Of a stretch of 64,000 nucleotides of DNA, positions 7,772 to 14,539 are shown in pieces. The stretch lies in the NCBI RefSeq assembly GCF_050571805.1, contig NZ_CP192219.1; one strand, written 5' to 3'. Under the pieces are notes generated by a model. That model was not told the DNA's origin and ran no database searches. It saw only the letters and a program-made list of their open reading frames with translations. Source of the DNA: Halodesulfovibrio aestuarii (GTDB lineage: Bacteria > Desulfobacterota > Desulfovibrionia > Desulfovibrionales > Desulfovibrionaceae). The translations under genes and the position numbers were made by a program. Numbering within the stretch: the stretch's first letter is position 1; each line of letters begins with the position of its first letter.

Positions 7772-9190
7772 GTGCAGAATACAAACCACAAGGTGCTGGT
7801 GGCGAACAGAGGGGAAATTGCCATCCGTATCATGCAGGCTTGTCAAAAGCTTGGATTAGGTTTTGTCTGTGTTTACACTGCAGAAGATAGTGCTTCAGGT
7901 CATGTTCGCATGGCTAAAGAGCATGGAGGCGAAAAAAGTCTCTACCGCGTTTCTTCCTATCAGGATGCAAACGAACTGTTAGCTGTGGCTGATGAATCAG
8001 GTGCGACTGCTATTCATCCGGGCTATGGCTTTTTTGCAGAGGACTATCGTTTTGCACGCCGTGTAACGCAGCGTGAAAAAAAACTTATTTTTATTGGCCC
8101 TTCATGGAGAATTATCCGCGAGTTGGGCGATAAAATTAATACAAAACGCCTTGCGCGAAGCTTGGAAGTACCAACCGTACCGGGCTCAGACCGTCCAGTG
8201 TACGATGAACTTGAAGCAGAAAAGATTGCTCGTCAGCTTTTCGAGTTTCAGGAAGAGCAGGGTATTGAACACCCTATGGTACTGGTAAAAGCATCCGCAG
8301 GTGGCGGCGGTATGGGTATTGAAGAGGTGTATGATATAGATCTCTTTAAATCTGTATATCGTCGTATCCGCAGCTATTCTCTTCGTCAGTTCAGTGACGA
8401 GGGTGTGCTTATCGAACAGCGCATCAAAGACTTCAACCACTTGGAAGTACAGATTGTGTCTGACCGTACTGGTAAAAATCCAGTACATTTCGGCACGCGT
8501 AACTGCTCCATCCAATCTACCGGTCTTCAAAAGCGCCTTGAAATTGCGCCGGGTTTTGACCCAAGCTCCATTAACTACACATTCGACGCCCAGAAAGTTC
8601 TGGACGATATTACCGAATACTCACTCGCTATGGCGCGCAAGGTAGGCTATGATAACGTAGGAACCTGGGAATGGATTGTGACCCGCGATGGTCGTCCGTT
8701 CCTCATGGAAGTTAACACCCGTATTCAGGTTGAAAACGGTGTGTCTGCCATGATTTCCCGCGTTAAAGGCGAAGCCGGTGTTGATCTTATTGCAGAGCAG
8801 ATTCGAGTAGGTTTAGGGGAACCTCTTGGGTACGGTCAGGATGACATCACCTTTGATGGTGTTGGCATTGAATACCGCCTTATTGCAGAAAATCCGGAGA
8901 TCAAATTTACTCCATGGGTTGGCTGTATTGAGGATTTTGGTTGGGATGAACATGACTGGCTTGAGATGCATTCCCATGTCCCTACGGATATTGCGTATGA
9001 CATTCCAACCGAGTTTGACCCTAACCTTGCCCTTGCAATTATCTGGGGTAAAGACCTGTCTGAGGTAAAAAATAACGGTAAGAAATTCTTGGATGAATTG
9101 CGTCTCACAGGCCGTAATCTGAGTGGTGAATCACTCAAGTCCAACGTTAATTTCCTGCGTACTAAAACTGACGTAATTTTGAAGTTTTAG
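7772..9190 (+). CDS. accC: Divergent acetyl-CoA carboxylase biotin carboxylase subunit
   Basis: 472-residue ATP-grasp biotin carboxylase, the first step of malonyl-CoA synthesis. Seen are NRGEIAIRIMQAC at the N-terminus, HPGYGFFAED, the glycine-rich ATP loop KASAGGGGMGIEE, NHLEVQIVSD (catalytic His region), the LQK lysine, and the metal-binding MEVNTRIQVE. The sequence departs from the canonical form after this: QVENGVSAMISRVKG replaces the usual QVEHPVTE motif, and the C-terminal third is poorly conserved. It starts at GTG after GAGGGT. It is followed by the fused carboxyltransferase and a biotinyl-type gene, so the role in this carboxylase is well supported by context. Confidence 0.88.
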   Translation: MQNTNHKVLVANRGEIAIRIMQACQKLGLGFVCVYTAEDSASGHVRMAKEHGGEKSLYRVSSYQDANELLAVADESGATAIHPGYGFFAEDYRFARRVTQREKKLIFIGPSWRIIRELGDKINTKRLARSLEVPTVPGSDRPVYDELEAEKIARQLFEFQEEQGIEHPMVLVKASAGGGGMGIEEVYDIDLFKSVYRRIRSYSLRQFSDEGVLIEQRIKDFNHLEVQIVSDRTGKNPVHFGTRNCSIQSTGLQKRLEIAPGFDPSSINYTFDAQKVLDDITEYSLAMARKVGYDNVGTWEWIVTRDGRPFLMEVNTRIQVENGVSAMISRVKGEAGVDLIAEQIRVGLGEPLGYGQDDITFDGVGIEYRLIAENPEIKFTPWVGCIEDFGWDEHDWLEMHSHVPTDIAYDIPTEFDPNLALAIIWGKDLSEVKNNGKKFLDELRLTGRNLSGESLKSNVNFLRTKTDVILKF

Positions 9191-9253
9191 CACTGCTGCC
9201 GGAATACTCAGTAAAGCATTATCAACCCCGCCTAGCGGCGCGGGGGAGACTAT

Positions 9254-11515
9254 ATGGATACCGAAAAGAGAACACAGCATTTAACCGAACGTCTTACGTA
9301 CATAAAAGACATCTTCGGTGATAAGCAGCAGGAAAATATCCGTCTGCTTGAAACAAAACTTGAAGAGTTCATTCAGCGTGAGAACAGCTTGTCTGCAGAA
9401 GACAAGTTTGCTGCTCTCACGACGCTTGAAGATCTTTTTGGTTTTGTAGAACGTAATCTTGAAAATGAACTTACCGCGATGGATAAGGTGCGCATTGTAC
9501 GGCACTCGCAGCGTATCTGCCTTCGTGATATTTTAGAAAACGTATACGATAACTATACAGAAATCGGTGGTAAAGACGAAAACAGCATTGATCCTTCAAT
9601 GCTTATTGCCCGTGCGTACATTACTCGTCGTAGTGGCAAACGTGTGTACCACCAGCCTGTTATGGTTATTGGCCAGGAAAAAGGGCACGGCGAAGAATTT
9701 CGTAACGGTGGCTCTGTAAAACCTTGGGGTAACGCAAAAGCGTTGCACTACATGAAGGTTGCAGAAACCGAGAATATTCCTGTGCACACTTTTGTTTTTA
9801 CTCCGGGATCTTACCCGATTGAAGACTCTCCGGGCGCAGCACAGCAGATCGCAAAGAACTTGTATGAAATGGCAGCACTCAGTGTGCCTGTTGTTGCGAT
9901 CTTCTCTGAAGGTGGTTCCGGTGGTGCAGAAGCTATCGGCCTTGCTGATAGCCGTCTGATGCTTTCACACGGGTACTACTCTGTTATTTCACCGGAAGGT
10001 GCGGCAGCTATTGAAGGCCGTCTTCGTGGTGGAGATCGTGCAGGTGCTGACCTTGTTGAAAAATGTGCACATCAGCTGAAAATTACTGCTGATGATAACG
10101 TGCGCATGGGCTACATCGACCATAAGATTCAGGAACCGGCACTTGGTGCCCGTCCTTACCATTACGAATTCTTCCGCAGTTTGCGCCAGGAAGTTATCCG
10201 CGCAACTGATGAAGTTATTTTGAACGTAAAGGGTTTTTCTCCTTTCCGTGCTATGGCGCTTCGTCGTCGTAAGGGTAAGTCTATTGAAGATCTTGATCTT
10301 GAAAATATCCATGTACGCTGGAGCTTGAGCAAGAAAGCTCGTGCTCGTCTTATCGCCAAGCGTCATGCGAAGTTTAATAAACTCTCTAAATCTGCTTTCA
10401 TTGACCGCCGCCCTGTTCATCGTCGTGTGGCTGCATGGTTCGTAGAAAAAGGTTGGGATACCTATTCCTACTTTAAATACGATCTGTGGCGTTCACATCA
10501 GAAAAAATTGATGTATGCGGTGGAAGAAGTAGATGCGGAAGCCCGTGTCCTGATGGACAAGGTGAAAGGGCCTTGGAAAAAGCTTACGAAAGCTATTCCT
10601 GCCAGCACTTCCAAAGCCGACAAAGAGAAAGAGCTTACTATGCTTTCTCAGTGGGATGAGGAAGATCAGGGCAAAGGACAGTGGAGCTACATTTCTCCAC
10701 GAGCCAAAGAAGACCGTGCGATCACATGCCCGAATGCGGAGACCCATGGTTGTCAGGACCTTTGGGCACCAGACCTCTTTGGCGAGTATGCCGGCGTGTG
10801 TAACAGCTGTGGCCACCATTTCCCGATGGAATACCAGTGGTACATGCACAACATCTTTGATCCGGGTTCCATTTTTGAGTTTAATACTGAAGTTGAATCT
10901 GCTAACCCGCTTGGTTTTGAAGGCTTTGACCTGAAACTTGAGCAGGCTAAAAATAAAACCGGCCTTAAATCTTCCTGTACAACCTTTGAGGCACGCATTG
11001 ACAACGTGAAAGTTGTTGTTGCTACTCTTATTGCACCGTTCCGCGGTGGTACTGTTGGTGCAGCCGAAGGTGAAAAGTTTATTCAGGCTGCAGAACGTGC
11101 GAAGAAAAAACGCTTCCCGTTCATAAGTTATGTTCACGGTACTGCAGGTATTCGTATTCAGGAAGGTGTTAACGGTGTAATTCAGATGCCTCGTTGTACA
11201 ATGGCTGTTCGCCGTTACCTCGATGCTGGTGGTCTCTACCTTGTTCTGTACGACACCAACTCTTACGCTGGTCCGCTTGCAAGTTTCCTTGGTTGTTCAC
11301 CTTACCAGTTCGCAATCCGTTCTTCTAATATTGGTTTTGCGGGTCCTGGTGTAATTAAAGAAACAACCGGTGTGGATATTCCACCAGATTACCATCGTGC
11401 CCAGAAGGCTCTCAGCCGTGGTCATATTCAGGGTATCTGGGATCGTCGTGATGCGCGACACAATTTATCTCAGGCGCTTATGACTATGGGCGGCCGTAAC
11501 CTTTACTACAGATAG
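9254..11515 (+). CDS. accA-accD fusion: Fused acetyl-CoA carboxylase carboxyltransferase, alpha then beta
   Basis: 753 residues. Residues about 1-330 match AccA: a helical N-terminus, then QEKGHGEEFRNGGSVKP and FSEGGSGGAEAIGLADS, and an oxyanion region SPEGAAAIEG. A basic linker of about 110 residues follows. Residues about 490-753 match AccD: a zinc ribbon with Cys 492, 500, 516 and 519, then FRGGTVGAAEGEKF, HGTAGIRIQEGV and FAGPGVIKETTGV. In E. coli the two halves are separate proteins; the alpha-beta order here makes one chain. The first zinc knuckle has seven residues between its cysteines instead of the usual two. The enzyme transfers carboxyl from biotin to acetyl-CoA. GGGGGAG precedes the ATG. 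Confidence 0.92.
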   Translation: MDTEKRTQHLTERLTYIKDIFGDKQQENIRLLETKLEEFIQRENSLSAEDKFAALTTLEDLFGFVERNLENELTAMDKVRIVRHSQRICLRDILENVYDNYTEIGGKDENSIDPSMLIARAYITRRSGKRVYHQPVMVIGQEKGHGEEFRNGGSVKPWGNAKALHYMKVAETENIPVHTFVFTPGSYPIEDSPGAAQQIAKNLYEMAALSVPVVAIFSEGGSGGAEAIGLADSRLMLSHGYYSVISPEGAAAIEGRLRGGDRAGADLVEKCAHQLKITADDNVRMGYIDHKIQEPALGARPYHYEFFRSLRQEVIRATDEVILNVKGFSPFRAMALRRRKGKSIEDLDLENIHVRWSLSKKARARLIAKRHAKFNKLSKSAFIDRRPVHRRVAAWFVEKGWDTYSYFKYDLWRSHQKKLMYAVEEVDAEARVLMDKVKGPWKKLTKAIPASTSKADKEKELTMLSQWDEEDQGKGQWSYISPRAKEDRAITCPNAETHGCQDLWAPDLFGEYAGVCNSCGHHFPMEYQWYMHNIFDPGSIFEFNTEVESANPLGFEGFDLKLEQAKNKTGLKSSCTTFEARIDNVKVVVATLIAPFRGGTVGAAEGEKFIQAAERAKKKRFPFISYVHGTAGIRIQEGVNGVIQMPRCTMAVRRYLDAGGLYLVLYDTNSYAGPLASFLGCSPYQFAIRSSNIGFAGPGVIKETTGVDIPPDYHRAQKALSRGHIQGIWDRRDARHNLSQALMTMGGRNLYYR

Positions 11516-11527
11516 TGGAGGCTTTAT

Positions 11528-12178
11528 ATGCTCGACATTTCTAAACTTCTTGAAGAAATTAAAGCTTCTCCATACGAAGAATTGGTTATTACCGCTCCTC
11601 ATACCGGTGTAGTCTCCTTTGGTTCCATCAAAGAAGGCGACCGCGTTATTGGTGCAACCGGTACTTGGAATGAAATTCCCGGTACTTCACTTGCGACCTT
11701 GCAGCGTGAGCGTAACGATAAAATTATCCGTGCAACCCAGAAAGGTGTTGTAAAAAAAATCTACACAGAGCTTGAAGGCACCTTTGTAGAAGCGGGTACA
11801 GAACTTGTGCGCCTGCGTCACTTCCTCTCTAAAGAAGAAGTTCTCAGCATCATTCTTAAAAAAGCATTGTTCTTGTTTGAAGCTCCAGAACGGGCAAAGT
11901 ACTACTTTGCTCCGGACGTGGACAGCAAGATTAAAAGTTCCGGTTCCCAGAGTGTAACTGTACATGATGGTATGGAACTGTTCATTATGTCCCGTATGAA
12001 ACGTGAAGCACCGCTTAACTATTCTGGACCGGACGGCGTAATTTACTCTGTTTACTTCCAGCATAATGAAAACATTGATGCAGGTGCAGCTCTTATTGGG
12101 GTGTGTCCGCCGGATCAACTTGCTCTTATTGAGGATGTCGTTGTCCGCGTGCAGACTGAATGGACTGAACAGGAGTAA
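11528..12178 (+). CDS. Biotinyl-domain protein, probable biotin carboxyl carrier
   Basis: 216 residues. Two barrel-like halves are visible. The first (residues about 17-98) runs from TAPHTGVVSFGSIKEGDRV to GTFVEAGTELVRLRH and looks like a lipoyl/HlyD-type sandwich. The second (about 140-195) has MSRMKREAPLNYSGPDGVIYSVYF followed by NENIDAGAALIGV, which aligns with the biotinyl domain, placing Lys158 at the biotin site. The canonical AMKM is RMKR here. As no other carrier gene is present, this is the likely carrier for the two upstream carboxylase subunits, from which it is separated by 12 bases. Biotinylation is inferred, not seen. Confidence 0.7.
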   Translation: MLDISKLLEEIKASPYEELVITAPHTGVVSFGSIKEGDRVIGATGTWNEIPGTSLATLQRERNDKIIRATQKGVVKKIYTELEGTFVEAGTELVRLRHFLSKEEVLSIILKKALFLFEAPERAKYYFAPDVDSKIKSSGSQSVTVHDGMELFIMSRMKREAPLNYSGPDGVIYSVYFQHNENIDAGAALIGVCPPDQLALIEDVVVRVQTEWTEQE

Positions 12179-12180
12179 GT

Positions 12181-12528
12181 ATGGGTAAAGTTCTGCAGGT
12201 TCGAGTTTGGGCGTCTACGTATTCAGAAGATGAAGTCAGGGATGCATGGCCTCGGTTATACGAGCTTGCGTTTCCTAAAGAACAGCAACGCTATGTGGCA
12301 AAAACCGGTGTGGTTGAGATGATCGAGACACTGGTGGATGCATGTCGCTTTGCAGACTGGTCTGATGAGTTGAAGGCGTACGCCAAAGAGCCGCTCGATG
12401 CTATTTTTGCGCTCCGTCAGGAACTCGAAGAAGCGTTGAGTGAATGGAATCCGCAGAAAGCAAACCAGCTTACGGATAAAATAGAAGATGCATTATCAGA
12501 TCTTGAAAAAGATTTACCGAACGAGTAA
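12181..12528 (+). CDS. Small hypothetical protein in the carboxylase operon
   Basis: 115 residues, not assigned to any family I know. The first third has aromatic and beta-prone residues (VLQVRVWASTYSEDEVRDAW). The rest is charged and helical, ending in an acidic helix (TDKIEDALSDLEKDLPNE). There are no cysteines, signal or membrane segment, so it should be cytosolic. It starts two bases after the stop of the biotinyl gene and is probably translationally coupled to it. That position suggests a helper of the carboxylase, but this is guilt by association only. Confidence 0.7.
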   Translation: MGKVLQVRVWASTYSEDEVRDAWPRLYELAFPKEQQRYVAKTGVVEMIETLVDACRFADWSDELKAYAKEPLDAIFALRQELEEALSEWNPQKANQLTDKIEDALSDLEKDLPNE

Positions 12529-12564
12529 GAATCGTGGATAAAGTAATTTTTAAGGAGCCCAATA

Positions 12565-13062
12565 ATGCTGAATAAAGTGATGATCATCGGTCGTCTTGGT
12601 GCAGACCCGGAGTTGCGTTACGCGGGTAATGGTACGCCTATCGCTAACTTTAACGTAGCGACAGACGAATCCTACACAGACCGTGAAGGCAACAAACAGG
12701 ATCGTACTGAATGGCACCGCGTGGTTGTCTTCCAGCGTGTGGCTGAAAACTGCGCTAACTACCTTGGCAAAGGAAGCCTTGTGTACGTTGAGGGCAGCCT
12801 TCAGACCCGCCAGTGGCAGGATCAGCAGGGTCAGACCCGGTATACTACGGAAATTAAAGCACAGCGTGTTCAGTTCCTCGATCGTAAGGGCGATTCTATG
12901 CAGCAGGGCGGCGAACGCCGTTCCTTCCAGCAGAACAATGCTCCACGTCCGCAGCAGAACAATAATTTCCAGCCGCAACAGCAACAGTATAATTCCGGTA
13001 ATGAAGACCTTGGTCCCGCATTCCCATCTGAAGCTAGTGGAATGGACGATGTACCCTTCTAG
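12565..13062 (+). CDS. ssb: Single-stranded DNA-binding protein
   Basis: 165 residues. The N-terminal OB fold (MLNKVMIIGRLGADPELRY, then NFNVATDESY, TEWHRVVVFQRVAENCANYLGKGSLVYVEG split by short loops) is canonical. A glutamine- and asparagine-rich flexible linker (residues about 112-150) leads to the acidic tip MDDVPF, which recruits replication and repair proteins. A strong AAGGAG precedes the ATG. It is the last gene of the co-directional motAB-acc run and is closed by a strong terminator. Confidence 0.98.
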   Translation: MLNKVMIIGRLGADPELRYAGNGTPIANFNVATDESYTDREGNKQDRTEWHRVVVFQRVAENCANYLGKGSLVYVEGSLQTRQWQDQQGQTRYTTEIKAQRVQFLDRKGDSMQQGGERRSFQQNNAPRPQQNNNFQPQQQQYNSGNEDLGPAFPSEASGMDDVPF

Positions 13063-13089
13063 GTAATCGTTGTTTCATTTATATATTTA

Positions 13090-13120
13090 CCCGAAGGCGT
13101 TTTTCGCCTTCGGGTTTTTT
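13090..13120 (+). terminator. Intrinsic terminator after ssb
   Basis: Perfect 10-bp stem CCCGAAGGCG / CGCCTTCGGG with a TTTTT loop, followed by six T. Confidence 0.95.
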
Positions 13121-13146
13121 AGTCTGAGGAGACAGAAAGGATACCC

Positions 13147-13647
13147 ATGTTTGATAGAGCGTTACTTTTTGATTGGGGTGGTACGTTGATGCAGACCATG
13201 CCGATTTATCTAGGGGAAAAACGTGGCTGGTCAACCGTTCCTGCGGTGGACGGTGCTGTAGATGCTGTCAGGACAGTGAGTAAAAGCTGGCGTGTCGCTT
13301 TGGCGACGAATGCATCAGAATCTGGTGATGAAGCAATGCTTGATGCCTTTGCGCCATTAGGTATTCGAGAATGTTTTTCTGCAGTATATAGTTATGGCGG
13401 AGCGGGGCATCCCAAACCGTGGGCAGAGTTTTGGCGTTATGTCTTAGATAACCTCAAACTTCCACCGGAACGGGTTGTGATGGTTGGTGATAGCTATATG
13501 GACGACATATGGGGAGCGACAGAAGTTGGCATGAATGGTATCTGGTTTAACCAGCATTCGGATGAACGCAAAGAAAAAAAGCGAATCCGTACAATCCATT
13601 CATATGCAGAATTAAACGCCGCACTAGTCTCTCTGGGATTTTCCTAG
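13147..13647 (+). CDS. HAD-superfamily hydrolase-like protein
   Basis: 166-residue HAD-fold protein with a minimal cap. Motif I is FDWGGTLM: the nucleophile Asp is present, but the second Asp (the D+2 acid/base) is Gly. Motif II is probably LATNAS, motif III has the Lys of GHPKP, and motif IV is GDSYMDDIWGA with the metal-binding Asp residues. A D+2 change of this kind is also seen in phosphonatase (DWAGT), where Asp is not used as general acid, so the protein may not be an ordinary phosphatase. Its substrate is unknown. AAAGGA precedes the ATG. It stands alone between two terminators. Confidence 0.85.
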   Translation: MFDRALLFDWGGTLMQTMPIYLGEKRGWSTVPAVDGAVDAVRTVSKSWRVALATNASESGDEAMLDAFAPLGIRECFSAVYSYGGAGHPKPWAEFWRYVLDNLKLPPERVVMVGDSYMDDIWGATEVGMNGIWFNQHSDERKEKKRIRTIHSYAELNAALVSLGFS

Positions 13648-13693
13648 GATGAATGTACCTGATTGATGTTGCTGCGCATGTTGCATCGATACT

Positions 13694-13731
13694 AAAAAAG
13701 CCAACGAATTAATTTCGTTGGCTTTTTTTTT
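13694..13731. terminator. Bidirectional intrinsic terminator
   Basis: AAAAAAGCCAACGAA and TTCGTTGGCTTTTTTTT form a perfect stem around TTAAT, with T-runs readable in both directions. It separates the convergent HAD-like gene and the SAM-riboswitch-controlled gene. Confidence 0.93.
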
Positions 13732-13738
13732 AGGGAAT

Positions 13739-14008
13739 TCACACAATCTGACCGAGAGAGTGAATTAAATTTTTTCTAAGCGCTCTATGGCGCCATATTT
13801 CACGCTCGTCACTGGTCGCGAGATCGCTGCGGAGTTTTGCACGCAATTCATCTTTTTGTTCTTGCGTCAGGTGAAGCATTCGTATGTCGCCTAAGAGTTC
13901 CAACGGGTCAGTATATTGCGCAGGGGCAGGTTGTACTGAGGAATCGTGGTAGAGAAACACTATATTTGCTTTTGGTGCTTTTGCAAATTGTGTCAGGAAG
14001 GCTAACAT
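13739..14008 (-). CDS. Small protein of unknown function under a SAM-I riboswitch
   Basis: 89 residues starting at the ATG at 14008, eight bases downstream of AAGGAG; a TTG two codons upstream is in frame but lies too close to that signal. The N-terminal 20 residues are mildly hydrophobic (MLAFLTQFAKAPKANIVFLY). A proline-rich turn follows, then a charged helical half (TQEQKDELRAKLRSDL, then REIWRHRALRKNL). There are no cysteines and no clear signal peptide or enzyme motif; I do not recognise a family. It is monocistronic: promoter and SAM-I riboswitch lie upstream, and a terminator follows its stop within ten bases. The riboswitch implies that it is made when S-adenosylmethionine is low. Confidence 0.72.
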   Translation of the reverse strand: MLAFLTQFAKAPKANIVFLYHDSSVQPAPAQYTDPLELLGDIRMLHLTQEQKDELRAKLRSDLATSDEREIWRHRALRKNLIHSLGQIV

Positions 14009-14097
14009 GAACAATCTCCTTTTATCCGGAATCCGGAAAGCTATTAGCAGTATTGTTTAACCGGGCGCGCAATCGCTATAAATCCGCCCGAAGTAAT

Positions 14098-14124
14098 AAA
14101 AAAAAGCCTCTCAAATGAGAGGCT
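14098..14124 (-). terminator. Terminator of the SAM-I riboswitch expression platform
   Basis: AGCCTCTCA / TGAGAGGCT with a short loop, followed on the minus strand by eight T. Its 5' arm is complementary to the 3' strand of aptamer P1 (one two-base bulge), so it forms when SAM stabilises P1. Confidence 0.92.
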
Positions 14125-14247
14125 GAACGTGTGTACACAGCCTCATGGTTTCCGCGTAACGCGGTTGGCTTAGCACCTTGCACTACTGTGGTAGTACAGG
14201 TTGCCGGACAGTCAATGGGCCAATTCCCTCGTGTCCTCTACATGAGT
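14098..14247 (-). promoter_or_regulatory. SAM-I (S-box) riboswitch with terminator platform
   Basis: Read on the minus strand, all S-box elements are present in order: P1 (CTCATG at 14246-14241 with CATGAG at 14147-14142), AGAG in J1/2, P2 with GAGGGA, the kink-turn/pseudoknot region TTGGCCCATTGA and CCGGCAACC, P3 (ACCT...ACTAC / GTAGT...AGGT), the GGTGCTAAGCC joining region, and P4 (CCGCG-TTA-CGCGG). The 3' strand of P1 (ATGAGGCT) can also pair with the 5' arm of the following terminator, giving the classic SAM-OFF antiterminator switch. This is established S-box architecture; regulation by SAM here is inferred from it. Confidence 0.95.
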
Positions 14248-14256
14248 TATTTACTT

Positions 14257-14284
14257 AGTATGATCTAACTTTGTATAAAGTCAA
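14257..14284 (-). promoter_or_regulatory. Sigma70-type promoter for the SAM-I riboswitch transcript
   Basis: On the minus strand TTGACT (14284-14279) is followed 16 bases later by CATACT (14262-14257). The predicted start falls about seven bases downstream, right at the first base of P1 of the riboswitch, which supports the assignment. Confidence 0.75.
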
Positions 14285-14539
14285 GCAGGAAATGTGCAAA
14301 AATCAATATTGTTATGATTAAAGATAGTTACGTATTAGACATGTATCGTGTATTCATAAAAACAGATTGTTATTTTCATAAAGAATAACATTATTGTGTT
14401 TTTCGATAAATTGGTAGGAAAACCATAAGTAGTATTTCAACCCTTGATAAGGTACGAAACATAGATTGTTGTATGAGCAGGTAGTACTCACAATATGTGA
14501 GGCTATTTTTGGGTATTTATGTAAGGAGCTAACGCGTAT
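14285..14539. other. AT-rich intergenic region upstream of murJ
   Basis: No open frame with a ribosome-binding site is seen. The region must hold the murJ promoter; an AT-rich stretch around 14385-14440 is a candidate, but I cannot assign boxes with confidence. Confidence 0.4.

Noticed and set aside
9254..11515. Fusion as a possible sequencing artefact
   Set aside because: The frame is continuous through the linker with no stop or shift and both halves keep full motif sets, so the fusion is real.
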